Of a stretch of DNA of 64,000 nt, positions 8,497 through 17,486 are shown one piece after another (positions within the stretch are counted from its first letter, which is position 1; the number at the start of each line of letters is the position of its first letter). Made by a program: the position numbers and the translations under genes. The notes under the pieces were generated by a model, which saw only the letters and a program-made list of their open reading frames with translations, was not told where the DNA came from and did no database searches. The DNA is from Streptomyces hygroscopicus (GTDB lineage: Bacteria; Actinomycetota; Actinomycetes; Streptomycetales; Streptomycetaceae), in the NCBI RefSeq assembly GCF_026168105.1, contig NZ_LBMW01000001.1, positions 62,001 to 126,000 of the forward strand, in the 5' to 3' direction.

Positions 8497-9093
8497 TCAG
8501 CGCCCGCTCAAGGACGTCAGGCGTGCGGCAGCCTGGGCTCGTGCCGCTTCCAGTACTGCGAGCAGGACGGCCTTGCTGGAGGCGCGGTTGCGTACGTCGC
8601 ACAGGATGACGGGGGTCGAGGCGTCGAGGTCCAGGGCCGCCCGCACCTGTTCGGTCGTGCAGTCTTGCTGCCCGTCGAAGCAGTTGACCCCGACGGCAAA
8701 GGGAATGTCCCGCGCCTCGAAGAAGTCGATCGAGGCGAAGGAGGCGTCCAGTCGGCGGGTGTCCGCGAGGACGACGGCTGCCAGGGTGCCCGTGGCCAGG
8801 TCGTTCCACATGAACCAGAACCGGTCCTGACCGGGTGTGCCGAACAGGTAGAGCACCAGCTCCGGTGCGATGGTGATCCGGCCGAAGTCCATGGCGACGG
8901 TCGTCGACGCCTTCCCTTCCACCCCGGCCAGGTCGTCTACCCCGAGGCTCACCTCGGTCATGCGCTCCTCGGTCTCCAGCGGGGGTACCTCGCTCACCGA
9001 GCCCACCATGGTGGTCTTGCCAACGCCGAAGCCCCCAGCGATGAGGATCTTCAGCGCGGTCGGTATGACCGGATCAGAGCTGACGGATACCAT
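8497..9093 (-). CDS. cvnD: Conservon small GTPase (CvnD type)
   Basis: The 198-residue protein has a P-loop GGFGVGKTTMV near residue 20, a switch-like region ending LYLFGTPGQDRFW (the DxxG equivalent is modified, as usual in this family) and VNCFDG where Ras-like proteins have NKxD. This is the pattern of Streptomyces conservon GTP-binding proteins. It is the last gene of a four-gene minus-strand operon and overlaps the DUF742 gene upstream (9074-9093). Established work on conservons describes a membrane-associated complex resembling eukaryotic G-protein signalling, with the GTPase as switch. The output of this copy is unknown. Confidence 0.92.
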   Translation of the reverse strand: MVSVSSDPVIPTALKILIAGGFGVGKTTMVGSVSEVPPLETEERMTEVSLGVDDLAGVEGKASTTVAMDFGRITIAPELVLYLFGTPGQDRFWFMWNDLATGTLAAVVLADTRRLDASFASIDFFEARDIPFAVGVNCFDGQQDCTTEQVRAALDLDASTPVILCDVRNRASSKAVLLAVLEAARAQAAARLTSLSGR

Positions 9094-9448
9094 CCATCAC
9101 CCTTTCAATGAGGTCCACCGTCGGCTGTTCGTCCTGCCCAGGTGGCGATTGCACGATGATGAGCGAGGCGCTGAGCAGATCCCCACAGAGGATCTTCACC
9201 ACGCTCACCGGCAGGTCCAGATGCGCAGCGATCTCCGCGAGGGCCACCGCGCGATCCCGGCAGAGGTCGAGGATCTGGGCGGACTCCGGCTCCAGATGCT
9301 CGTGACCGACCTCATGAACGGATCGCGAGACGACCAGCGTGATCAGTGTGAAGGTGTGCTGACTGTGGCGGGTGCGCCCGCCCGTGATGGCATACGGTCG
9401 TAAGTGACGTCCGGCCTCCGCACCGTCGAGCCATCGCGGTTCACGCAT
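9074..9448 (-). CDS. cvnC: Conservon DUF742 protein (CvnC type)
   Basis: The 124-residue protein starts MREPRWLDGAEAGRHLRPYA and contains the DUF742 core: a TGGRT turn, FTLITLVV, then a winged-helix-like part (ALAEIAAHLDLPVSVVKIL, GDLLSASLIIV) and a C-terminal DLIERVMDGIRQL. Members of this family sit between the roadblock protein and the GTPase in every conservon and are thought to bridge them. It overlaps the roadblock gene by 8 bases (9441-9448) and the GTPase gene by 20, consistent with translational coupling. Confidence 0.9.
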   Translation of the reverse strand: MREPRWLDGAEAGRHLRPYAITGGRTRHSQHTFTLITLVVSRSVHEVGHEHLEPESAQILDLCRDRAVALAEIAAHLDLPVSVVKILCGDLLSASLIIVQSPPGQDEQPTVDLIERVMDGIRQL

Positions 9449-9872
9449 CCTGAATAGGACCGCCGACTGGGGTCTGTACTCGGGGTGCGGCAGTCATGTA
9501 TTGGCCGACCTGTTTGACGAGCGTGCCCATTTCGTAGGCCATCATCCCGGCGTCCACTTCCTCGGTGGCGATCGCGGCCAGCCGGGCGCCGCTGCCCGCG
9601 GCCGTGACGAACAGAAACGCTCTTTCCATCTGGATGACTGTCTGCTGGACGTCACCGCCGTTGAAATGGCGTGCCGCGCCCCCGGCCAGGCTGTGCATGC
9701 CCGAACTCACTGCGGACAGGTGCTCCGCGTCGTCCCGGCTCAGCGTCTGCGACTTGCCGATGAGGAGGCCGTCTCCGGACAGCACGACGGCGCAGCGGAT
9801 CTCAGGGATTCGGTCCACCAGGCCGTCGAGGAGCCAGTCCAGCTGCGGACCGGGGTGTACATGTTCAGTCAT
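9441..9872 (-). CDS. cvnB: Conservon roadblock/LC7 protein (CvnB type)
   Basis: The protein of about 143 residues starts MTEHVHPGPQLDWLLDGLVD and has the roadblock/LC7 fold: IRCAVVLSGDGLLIGKSQTL, ADHLSAV-like helix, a central GGAARHF and a final sheet with FVTAAGSGARLAAIA. Roadblock proteins act as GTPase-activating or scaffolding partners of small GTPases. ATG 9872 is preferred over a GTG six codons earlier, because that GTG lies inside the purine-rich ribosome site (GAGGGA). The kinase gene ends at 9887, 15 bases upstream. Confidence 0.9.
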   Translation of the reverse strand: MTEHVHPGPQLDWLLDGLVDRIPEIRCAVVLSGDGLLIGKSQTLSRDDAEHLSAVSSGMHSLAGGAARHFNGGDVQQTVIQMERAFLFVTAAGSGARLAAIATEEVDAGMMAYEMGTLVKQVGQYMTAAPRVQTPVGGPIQDA

Positions 9873-9886
9873 TGTGTACCGTTCCC

Positions 9887-12541
9887 TCACAGTTGGTTGC
9901 CGCCGCGGTCCCTGAAGTCCGGCGACTGGCCGTCTGCGTCGGCCGGCCCCGGTGTGTCGGACATCTGGGCCCGCTTCAGCCCCTGCTGAATGGCTCTCAT
10001 CGCGCGTGCCGACGCATCTGGGGAGATGACGTCGTTGTCCTCCTTGCCCTCGGGCCGGCCCTGGTCCTGTGCCTCCCTGCGCAGCTGCTGCGCGAGGCTG
10101 GCTCCCCGGGTCCGTTGGGGCAGGGCCCGAGGAGTCGTCAACGGGAGTGCCGCATCTGGTCCAGGCGCTTGCCCGGAGGGCGCCGGGTTACCGGCGCCGG
10201 GCTCGTGGCCGCGTGGTGGCCCGGCCTGCGGTCCGGCGTGTCCAGCCCGAGATCGGGGAGATGCGGGCTGGAAGCCCGGCGCAGCCGCGTGCGCAGCTGT
10301 GTGCCGCGGCGGAGCCGCCGGCGTCTGACTGGCTGGGGTCCAAGCGTCCGGCTGGGGAGACGGTTGGGGATGTTCCGAAGCAGGCGGCAACAGGCCTGCT
10401 CCTCCGTACTCGGGGAAGCCGCTGTAGTCCGGCAGGCGGGAGTGGGTGAACACCTCTGCGCCGGAGCGCACCGGAGCGGCCTCACGGACGGCCGCTCCTG
10501 CGGCCGCGTCGGTGAGTACCTTGCCCTCGACGCGGGGGGTGTCTTGCCGGGCTTCGGTTTCCAGTGCGGGGTGGGCTGCTGCGGCCTGCGACGTGAGCTG
10601 ATCGAGGACTGGCGACGCGTGCTCCTCCAGCAGGGCTGAGGGCAGCAGGACGACGACGAGTGTGCCGCCGTAGACGGAATCGCGCAGCTCCACCTTGATC
10701 TTGTGTCGTTCGGCGAGCCGGGCGACCACGAAGTGGCCAAGGCGCGGGTCTTCGCCCAGGGAGATCATGTCCAGTTTGGGCGGGTGGGCGAGCAGTTCGT
10801 TGGCGTGCGCCATCTTGTCGGTGGGCATGCCCAGACCGTGGTCCTCGACATGGATGGCCAGACCCTTGGCCACCTTCGTCGCGCTCACGGACACCTGGGT
10901 GTCCGGGGGCGAGAAGCTCGTGCCGTTCTCGATCAGCTCGGCGAGCAGATGCGTGACGTCCGCTACGGCCCGGCCTGCGACGGCGACGCGCCGGTCCGCG
11001 GGCAGGTTCTTCACCTTGACGCGGGTGTACTGCTCGGTCTCTGCGACGGCACTGCGCATCACGTCGGTGATCGCCAGGGGTGCGGTCATCCGGCGGCTGG
11101 GCGGGGATCCGCTGAGGATCACCAGGTTCTCGGCGTGGCGCCTCACACGGGTGGCGATGTGGTCGACCTTGAAGATGTCCTTCAGGAGGTCGGAGTCCTC
11201 GTGTTTGCGTTCCAGGTCGTCCAGGAGTGAAATGAGGCGGTGGATCAGGATCTGGGTGCGGCGAATGAGCTGGGCGAGGACCTTCTCTGTTCCCTCGCGG
11301 CCCCGGGACTGGCGCATCGCGGTGTCGGCCGCGACGCGGCCCAGCTGGTCGATGGCACCGGCCAGCCGTCCCAGCTCGTCCGTGGCCATGTGGCCCTGAG
11401 GCTGTGGTGCGCGTGCGGCCGTGTCCAGCCGCTCGCCTTGTTCTATTCGGGCCAGCAGCTGGGGCAGTGTGCGGGTCAGCTCCTCGGCCTGAGACTGCAG
11501 TTCGCAGACGCGGCCCAGCGTGACGCGGCGGGCGCGCAACGCCAGCACCGCGCCGCCGGCCAGCGCGGCCAGCGTTGCTGCGGTGCCCAGCAGCGTGCCC
11601 AGCAGCAGGTTGTCGGCCCGGCCCGATGCGTCGTCTGCCAGCCCTTGAAGGGAGTCCGCGCCCACCTGCTGTAATGCGCCGAGCACTCCGGTGGCGGCGT
11701 CCGGCCACGTCGACGCCGTCGGCGGTAGCGCGGTGCTCTTGGCCGCGGCGACGGAGTCGCCGACCGTGCCCAGCGTCGTCCACTGCGTGCCGTCGTTGAT
11801 TTGCGTATAGGCGGCGGCTGCGCTTGCGGGGAGATCGCGGGTGGTCAGATCCGAGCGGAACTCGCGTTGGAGCGCCAGGTACTCCGCGAACTGGGTGCGG
11901 ACCGTCGCGGGCATCGTGCGGGAGGGCATTGCGCCCGAGAGCAGGGCGTCCTGGCGCGAGAGCATCTCCGTGATCTGCAGCAGGGACGCGGTGGCGACAC
12001 CGCCCTGTGCTTGGGGTCCATCGTCGCCGCGCACGGCGGCGGTCACCAGGGAGACACTCTGGGCGATCGTGTCCGTGAAGTATTGGAAGGCGTCGGGGGC
12101 GGACAGGATGCGTCCGTCGATCCCGTCGCGGCGGCCGGCGAGCGCAGCCAGCGCGTCGTCGAGCGACTTCGCCGGGCGGTGCAGGGCCGAGGTGTCCGGG
12201 CCCGGGGAGCGGCGGTAGGCCGTGAGGGCGGCGTCCGTCCTCTTGCGGGCGGTGTCGAGATCCGTGCGGGCGACGCTGGTGTGGCTTGCCTGCCAGACGG
12301 CGGTCTGTCGGCGCTCGTTCTGCAGGGCAGACAGCAGGGCCTGGGCCGGATGGGCGATGGACGCGTCGTGGTCGGCGTCGGCTTGCAGCTGGATGCGCTC
12401 GTCGACGAGGCCGGCCGCCGTGTACCCCCACAGTCCGGTGAGACAGACCGCAGGCACGACGAAGGGCAGGACGAACGAGAATCGCAGAGATCTGCGCGGA
12501 GCGGATCGATGTCGTGTCCGCCGATCGCGGTTGCCTGGCAT
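9887..12541 (-). CDS. cvnA: Conservon sensor histidine kinase with nitrate/nitrite-sensor domain (CvnA type)
   Basis: The 884-residue protein has a basic N-terminus, a first membrane helix at about residues 20-45, a roughly 250-residue extracytoplasmic helical NIT-like region (ALLSALQNERRQTAVWQ is characteristic), and a second membrane helix at about 305-330. A cytoplasmic linker follows, then a HATPase domain with N-box LAELIENGTSFSPP and G1 box DHGLGMP. The last 230 residues are Pro/Ala-rich and disordered. It is the first gene of the conservon, as is usual. The family signals to the roadblock/DUF742/GTPase complex encoded next to it; many members lack a standard phospho-accepting H-box, and I see none that is clear here. 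Confidence 0.92.
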   Translation of the reverse strand: MPGNRDRRTRHRSAPRRSLRFSFVLPFVVPAVCLTGLWGYTAAGLVDERIQLQADADHDASIAHPAQALLSALQNERRQTAVWQASHTSVARTDLDTARKRTDAALTAYRRSPGPDTSALHRPAKSLDDALAALAGRRDGIDGRILSAPDAFQYFTDTIAQSVSLVTAAVRGDDGPQAQGGVATASLLQITEMLSRQDALLSGAMPSRTMPATVRTQFAEYLALQREFRSDLTTRDLPASAAAAYTQINDGTQWTTLGTVGDSVAAAKSTALPPTASTWPDAATGVLGALQQVGADSLQGLADDASGRADNLLLGTLLGTAATLAALAGGAVLALRARRVTLGRVCELQSQAEELTRTLPQLLARIEQGERLDTAARAPQPQGHMATDELGRLAGAIDQLGRVAADTAMRQSRGREGTEKVLAQLIRRTQILIHRLISLLDDLERKHEDSDLLKDIFKVDHIATRVRRHAENLVILSGSPPSRRMTAPLAITDVMRSAVAETEQYTRVKVKNLPADRRVAVAGRAVADVTHLLAELIENGTSFSPPDTQVSVSATKVAKGLAIHVEDHGLGMPTDKMAHANELLAHPPKLDMISLGEDPRLGHFVVARLAERHKIKVELRDSVYGGTLVVVLLPSALLEEHASPVLDQLTSQAAAAHPALETEARQDTPRVEGKVLTDAAAGAAVREAAPVRSGAEVFTHSRLPDYSGFPEYGGAGLLPPASEHPQPSPQPDAWTPASQTPAAPPRHTAAHAAAPGFQPASPRSRAGHAGPQAGPPRGHEPGAGNPAPSGQAPGPDAALPLTTPRALPQRTRGASLAQQLRREAQDQGRPEGKEDNDVISPDASARAMRAIQQGLKRAQMSDTPGPADADGQSPDFRDRGGNQL

Positions 12542-12778
12542 CTGATTCCTCGTACGGCAGCGGAAGCACTGGTTCGGTCGGGGCGGTGCAGGTGCCGCAT
12601 TTTTGGCCCGGCGCGGCGGCTTGACTCACCGTCATCAAGGTCGGCGATCAGGCTGCACCGTATCAGGATCATCGCGCAGCGTCAGCACCTGCCTGCTGCA
12701 ACTGCCCTTAGAAGCAGAGGAGTTGGCTGGCCGTCGCCCGGATGAATTGCTGCCGTTACCCGAGGGTGGGAAAGCAGC

Positions 12779-13963
12779 TCACAGCAGGGCGAGCAGCTTG
12801 GGCGTGTAGAGAGCTTCTGCGGTCTGGATTCCGGCCACCATGTCGAAGTAGATCGCGGTCAGTTCGGCGTCCGTCTGCACGGCCCGCAGCAGGGAGAGCC
12901 GCTGTTCGTGCGGGGTGAGTCGGGCCACGCCGAGTGTGGACTCGTAACCGGGTCCGAGCGCCTCGTCGCGTTCCTTCTCGAACTTAGCCAGGGCGGCGTC
13001 GAGATGGCCCGGGTCCCCGCCGAGCCGCCCGGCCAGGTGGGTCACCAGGCTGTCTGCCTGAAGGAAGGCGTCACTGATCCCACGTGCGGTGATCGAGTCC
13101 TTGTGGTGGCCCGCGTCGCCCACCAGGGCCCATCCCGGGCCGGTCGCCCGCCGGAAGAAGTTCTGCTGATCACCGGTGCCGTACAGCCGCTCGGCCGGCT
13201 CCTTGCCGGCGAGATGCTCGTAGAGTCCGGGTGCGGTTGCGCGGATCTGCCGGCGGTAGGCGCGGTGCGCGTCGGTGCGGACCTCCGCGAAGCGGGACTG
13301 CGGGAAGTAGGCGAGCACGAGGGTCGCAGTGTCGTTCGTCGCCACGGCCGCCACCCAGCTGCCGGTGCTCTCATGCAGCTCGAGCGTCGCGGGGACGTCC
13401 GTCCAGTATGTGTAGTAGGCACAGGTCAGTCGGGGGTCTTCCACCGTGTGGGGCGCCTGCACCAGGTGGGCGACGGTGGAGCGCATCCCGTCGGCGCCGA
13501 TCACCAGAGGTGCGCGTTCGGTGAAGGTTCGGCCGTCGTGTTTGCCTTCCACACCGACGACGCGTCCGCTTCCGTCGCGCAGCAGCCCGGTCACCCGGCA
13601 GCGGTCCCGTACGTCGACGCCGGCGGCGGCCGCCGCCTCCACGAGGACGGCGTCCAGGAGGTGTCGGCGCGGGGCGAAGGCGGCGCGCTGTCCTTCCACA
13701 CCCCGGGCACACCCTTCGAGGCGGATGTCCGCGACCTCGTAGACCACCTGGTCCAGGGGCGGACACCCGGAGGCGCGTACCGCGTCCAGCAGTCCCCAGC
13801 GCGCGAGGGCAGCTACTCCGGGCTGGTGGATCAGGTGGGTGGAAAGTGTGTCGCTCCCAGAGGGTGTCTTGTCGAGCAGGAGTACCCGGTGTCCCGCACG
13901 GGCCAGCAGCATGGCCGTGGGTGCACCGGCGCAGCGCGCGCCGACCACGATGGCGTCGAACAT
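12779..13963 (-). CDS. FAD-dependent oxidoreductase (geranylgeranyl-reductase/halogenase-like fold)
   Basis: The product of about 394 residues starts MFDAIVVGARCAGAPTAMLL. This has a GxGxxG-type dinucleotide motif modified to GARCAG, as in many p-hydroxybenzoate-hydroxylase-fold reductases. It also has the LLLDKT strand end, the FAD-binding GADGMRS, and WALVGDAGHHKDSITARGIS, the second FAD motif (GD) with a family-typical HKDSITARGI extension. It likely oxidises or reduces a small molecule. No halogenase WxWxI motif is visible. It follows the adenylation gene by 68 bases on the same strand, so it probably tailors the product of that locus. Start ATG at 13963 is chosen because upstream in-frame sequence is only the non-coding leader. 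Confidence 0.85.
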   Translation of the reverse strand: MFDAIVVGARCAGAPTAMLLARAGHRVLLLDKTPSGSDTLSTHLIHQPGVAALARWGLLDAVRASGCPPLDQVVYEVADIRLEGCARGVEGQRAAFAPRRHLLDAVLVEAAAAAGVDVRDRCRVTGLLRDGSGRVVGVEGKHDGRTFTERAPLVIGADGMRSTVAHLVQAPHTVEDPRLTCAYYTYWTDVPATLELHESTGSWVAAVATNDTATLVLAYFPQSRFAEVRTDAHRAYRRQIRATAPGLYEHLAGKEPAERLYGTGDQQNFFRRATGPGWALVGDAGHHKDSITARGISDAFLQADSLVTHLAGRLGGDPGHLDAALAKFEKERDEALGPGYESTLGVARLTPHEQRLSLLRAVQTDAELTAIYFDMVAGIQTAEALYTPKLLALL

Positions 13964-14031
13964 GGGGTTTGCCTCACAACAGACGTCGGTGACTACAGGT
14001 GTTGTGGTGCCGTGACCCGGACGCACGTCGG

Positions 14032-15573
14032 TCAGCGGGAGCGTCCGAGTCTCTCTCGCAGGGCCCGTCTGTCGATCTTGCCATTGTTGTTCAGCGGCAG
14101 TTGATCGAGGACGGTGATCCGGCGGGGCAGCATGTACGGCGGCAGCCGCTCGTGCAGTGCCGAGTACAGGCCGTCTGACGTGCAGTCGGTGCCGCCGACC
14201 GCGGCATGAAGTTCTGGTTCGCCGTCGGCGGCGGGTACGGCGAGGACGATCGCCTCCCGCACTCCCGGCTGCTGCCGCAGCACCGCCTCGATCTCCCCGA
14301 GTTCGATCCGGTGCCCGCGAATCTTCACCTGGTGGTCGGTGCGCCCGAGGTGGATCAGGTGCCCGTCGCACAGGGCGACCCGGTCCCCGGTGCGATACCA
14401 GTGCCGGTCGGTCAGCGGCTCGCTGCCGCCGGGCCGCCCGTCGGGTGTGAGGAAGCGGCCCGTGTTGTTCGCCGGGTCGAGGTAGCCCGGGAATCGCAGG
14501 GGTCCGCGAACGCACAGTTCACCGCGGTCGGACGGCTGGCCGTCCTCGTCGAGCAGCAGCAGGTCGCAGACTGGGTATGCAGTGCCGATGGGGGCGCTTC
14601 CGTTGGGCGTGTGGGGCCACTGGTTCGGGTCGTCGGGGAACCGGTACGCGGTGCACGAGATGGTGAGTTCGGTGGGCCCGTAGAGGACTTCCAGCCGGCT
14701 TCCGGGCGCGGCGGCCCGCCACTCCCGGGCCGCGTCCAGGGTGAGCGGTTCGCCACCGAAGATGCTCCACCGCAGGGTGGGCATGCTGCCTGGCTTCAGG
14801 GTCGCGAGGCGGGAGGCGAAGGAGATCAGCGACGGCACCGAGAACCAGTGCGTGAGCCGCAGGTTGTTGATCGTCTTCACCGGCGACAGCAACTGGCTGC
14901 GCTGGGGCACCACGAGGGTGCCGCCACCCGCCCAGGCAACGAACAGGTCGTGCACCGAGCCGTCGAAGGTCAGCTCGAAGGACTGCGACAGCCGGCTGCC
15001 CGGCGCGATCTCGTACCGCGAGGCAACCTGGTCGAGGTAGGCGGAGATGTTGCGGTGCTGAACCGGTACTCCCTTGGGGGTGCCGGTCGATCCGGAGGTG
15101 AAGATGATGTACGCGAGGTCGTCCGGATCGTGCTTACCGTGCGGGAGATCGGGCTCGGGTCCCTCCGCGAGACGCGACAGCTCCTGCGGGCCCACCAACA
15201 CGACGGGCACCCCCAGGTCGGTGTCCGCCCCGGAGGCGTCAGCCAGCACGAGGTCCACCTCGGCGGCCTTCATGATGTCGGCCGTTCGTGCCGAAGGGTG
15301 CTCGGGGTTGAGCGGGACGACGGCCGCGCCGGCCCGCAGGACGGCGAGGTAGCCCGCGTATGCGGTCACCGAACGACTTGCGAGCAGGCCCACGCGGCGA
15401 GGCCGGGTGCCTCCGGCCTCGGCGACCAGACGGGAGGCGAGCCGCTCCGCCAGGTCGCGCAGCCGGGCATAGGTGAGCCGGCCCTCGCCCACTACCTCCA
15501 GTGCCACGGCATCGTCGCCGTAGGCGTCGGCGGAGCGGGCGAACCAGTCGTAGACGGTCCGAGGCTGGATCAT
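14032..15573 (-). CDS. Stand-alone adenylation enzyme (NRPS A-domain type)
   Basis: The 513-residue protein starts MIQPRTVYDWFARSADAYGD and is a complete A domain. Core motifs are A3 IIFTSGSTGTPKG, A5 YGPTELT, A7 YRTGD, A8 GRTDHQVKIRGHRIELGEIE and A10 NNNGKIDRRAL with the catalytic Lys. The specificity region reads ELTFDGSVHDLF; the Asp in FDGS matches the residue that grips the alpha-amino group, so an amino acid is the likely substrate, but I do not assign which. There is no attached carrier or condensation domain. It overlaps the KS-ACP gene (ATGA at 15570-15573), so the two are translationally coupled, and the ACP of that protein is the obvious acceptor. Confidence 0.92.
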   Translation of the reverse strand: MIQPRTVYDWFARSADAYGDDAVALEVVGEGRLTYARLRDLAERLASRLVAEAGGTRPRRVGLLASRSVTAYAGYLAVLRAGAAVVPLNPEHPSARTADIMKAAEVDLVLADASGADTDLGVPVVLVGPQELSRLAEGPEPDLPHGKHDPDDLAYIIFTSGSTGTPKGVPVQHRNISAYLDQVASRYEIAPGSRLSQSFELTFDGSVHDLFVAWAGGGTLVVPQRSQLLSPVKTINNLRLTHWFSVPSLISFASRLATLKPGSMPTLRWSIFGGEPLTLDAAREWRAAAPGSRLEVLYGPTELTISCTAYRFPDDPNQWPHTPNGSAPIGTAYPVCDLLLLDEDGQPSDRGELCVRGPLRFPGYLDPANNTGRFLTPDGRPGGSEPLTDRHWYRTGDRVALCDGHLIHLGRTDHQVKIRGHRIELGEIEAVLRQQPGVREAIVLAVPAADGEPELHAAVGGTDCTSDGLYSALHERLPPYMLPRRITVLDQLPLNNNGKIDRRALRERLGRSR

Positions 15574-17486
15574 CGGGCGGCTGCCCCCAGAGCGTGCGTC
15601 CACCGGCGCAGTTCGCCGACGGTGCGCAGCTTGCCGAACTCCTCCGGGTCGACCTCCTGGCTGGACCGCTTGGTCAGCTCTACCACGATGCGCAGTTTGG
15701 CCAGCGAGTCTATGCCGATGTCGGTGAGGGTGGAGGTGTCGTCGAAGCCGGTTCGTGCGTGCTCGCGCAGTACCCAGGACGCCAGGTCGTCACCGTCATC
15801 CCGTTGTTCGCCGGTCCAGTACCGCTTGGTCTGCCAGGGGTAGGCAGGAAGCGGTACGTAGTGGCCCGCGCCCCCGAACACAGCAATCCAGTCCACGTCT
15901 TCGCCTCGGCGGTAGCGGTCGGCGACAGCAGACAGCGGCCTGCCGCCGAGTCCCGGGGGACCGGTGAGACTTGCCACCAGTTCCTCGTGGCTCGATCCGA
16001 TGACCGCGAGCCGGTGGGCGTGGTGCTGGCGACGGGTGGCCGCGCTGAAGCAGATGTCGCGCACGCGGTACGCGGATCCCGCGCCGTCGGGCGAGAGATA
16101 GTCGGCGTAGGAGCGGGCGAGCGCCGCCAGGGCGGCAGGGCTGCGCGCGGAGAGGGCCAGGACGTGGGGTGTACGGGTCGCGGTCGGCGGGGCTGGCGTG
16201 TCGACCGGCTCGGGGCGGCGGATGACCACATGCGCGTTGAGCGCCGAGGAGCCCTGCCCGGAGATACCGGCGACGGTGGGCCTGCCCGCTTCCGGCAGGT
16301 CGGTGAGCGTGTGGGGCACCTTCACCGGCAGCTCGTCCCAGGGGACTGCCGGGTTCGGCATGGTCAGGTGCAGGCTGGCGGGGACCTGGCCGTGTTCGAG
16401 GCAGAGTACGGCCTTGATCAGCCCAGCCATTCCGCCGGCGGCCTCCGGGTGCCCGATGTTCGTCTTGACCGAGCCGACGAGCAGCGGATGGTCTGCGGGG
16501 CGGCCCTCGCCCAGGACCCGTCCGAGCGCCGTCAGTTCCATGGAGTCGAGTGCGGGTGCCCCGGAGCCGTGCGCCTCGACGTAGTCGACCTCTGCGGGAT
16601 CGATGGCGGCGTCCTCGTAGGCCCAGCGCAGCACCTCGATCTGGCCTTCCAGGGAGGGGTTGAGCACGGAGTCACTCGTGCGGCCGTCGTTGCCGACGGC
16701 GCTGCCCCGGATGACGGCCCGGACGCGGTCGCCGTCGGCCAGTGCGTCCGTCAGCCGTTTGAGGACGACGACCGCCACCGCGTCGCTGGGGGCGTGGCCG
16801 TCGGCGTTTGCGTCGCCGAACTTGCTGCGGCCGTCGGCGGCCATGCCACCCGCCTGGGTCATCACCAGGGCCTCGTCGGGGCGGAGCTTGATGTTCACGC
16901 CCGCGGCCAGGGCCAGGGGACTCTCCCGGGCGCGCAGGCTCTGCACGGCCTGGTGGACGGCGACCAGGGAGGATGAGCACGCTGTATCCACGACAAGGCT
17001 GGGCCCGCGGAAGTCGAAGGTGTGGGAGATCCGGGCGGGCAGTAGTGAGCGGAAGTTGTTCAGCTGCGAGGCAGTGGCGCCCTCCGGTCCCTGCCGCAGG
17101 GACAGCTCGAGGTAGTCCGCGCGGGCGTTGCCCACGAACACGCCGGTGCGGGTTCCGGCCAGCAGGTCGGGACGCAGCCCCGCGTCCTCGAGCGCCTCCC
17201 AGGTGGTCATGAGCAACAGCCGCTGCTGCGGGTCGAGTTCCGCCGCCTCGGTGGCGGACATGCCAAAGAAATCGGCGTCGAACTCGGCGATCCGCTCCAA
17301 ATGCCCGGCACGGGGGCTGGCTATGGGGAGCGCGTCCGTGTCGTAGCGTTCACGGGGGGTCTCGCTGGTGGCGTCGACGCCGTCCTTCAGGAGGGCCCAC
17401 AGCTCGTCGGTGGTCGACGCGCCGGGGAGCCGGCAGGACATGCCGATCACCGCCACCGACCGGGCGTCCGCGTCCGACCTGTTCAT
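15570..17486 (-). CDS. KS-ACP polyketide synthase lacking an acyltransferase
   Basis: The 638-residue protein starts MNRSDADARSVAVIGMSCRL. Its ketosynthase has Cys170 (DTACSSS), His305 (EAHGSG) and His346 (KTNIGH), so the triad is intact, although the usual HGTGT loop reads HGSGAPALDSME. After about residue 430 comes a short linker, then VDWIAVFGG and PLPAYPWQTKRYW, the segment that normally lies just after the AT domain. A C-terminal ACP with GIDSL (Ser594) follows. About 300-350 residues of AT are therefore absent without loss of frame. ATG 17486 has a GAAGGAG site 8 bases upstream. It heads an operon with the adenylation enzyme and FAD oxidoreductase. An AT or other loading enzyme must act in trans, or the adenylation enzyme loads the ACP. 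Confidence 0.92.
   Translation of the reverse strand: MNRSDADARSVAVIGMSCRLPGASTTDELWALLKDGVDATSETPRERYDTDALPIASPRAGHLERIAEFDADFFGMSATEAAELDPQQRLLLMTTWEALEDAGLRPDLLAGTRTGVFVGNARADYLELSLRQGPEGATASQLNNFRSLLPARISHTFDFRGPSLVVDTACSSSLVAVHQAVQSLRARESPLALAAGVNIKLRPDEALVMTQAGGMAADGRSKFGDANADGHAPSDAVAVVVLKRLTDALADGDRVRAVIRGSAVGNDGRTSDSVLNPSLEGQIEVLRWAYEDAAIDPAEVDYVEAHGSGAPALDSMELTALGRVLGEGRPADHPLLVGSVKTNIGHPEAAGGMAGLIKAVLCLEHGQVPASLHLTMPNPAVPWDELPVKVPHTLTDLPEAGRPTVAGISGQGSSALNAHVVIRRPEPVDTPAPPTATRTPHVLALSARSPAALAALARSYADYLSPDGAGSAYRVRDICFSAATRRQHHAHRLAVIGSSHEELVASLTGPPGLGGRPLSAVADRYRRGEDVDWIAVFGGAGHYVPLPAYPWQTKRYWTGEQRDDGDDLASWVLREHARTGFDDTSTLTDIGIDSLAKLRIVVELTKRSSQEVDPEEFGKLRTVGELRRWTHALGAAAR

Noticed and set aside
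11801..12745. Long plus-strand frame of over 300 codons antisense to the conservon kinase
   Set aside because: It mirrors the GC-rich third positions of the real gene, is Arg/Gly/Val-rich and contains no domain. The minus-strand kinase explains the coding signal.
13961..14515. Upstream extension of the FAD oxidoreductase frame to 578 codons
   Set aside because: The added residues are Arg/Pro-rich and overlap the 3' end of the adenylation gene. MFDAIVVG at 13963 is the natural start.
14206..15843. 545-codon plus-strand frame opposite the adenylation gene
   Set aside because: It is the complement of a gene with complete A-domain motifs. Its own translation has no family features.
15501..16976. 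491-codon plus-strand frame opposite the KS-ACP gene
   Set aside because: An antisense shadow of an unambiguous ketosynthase.
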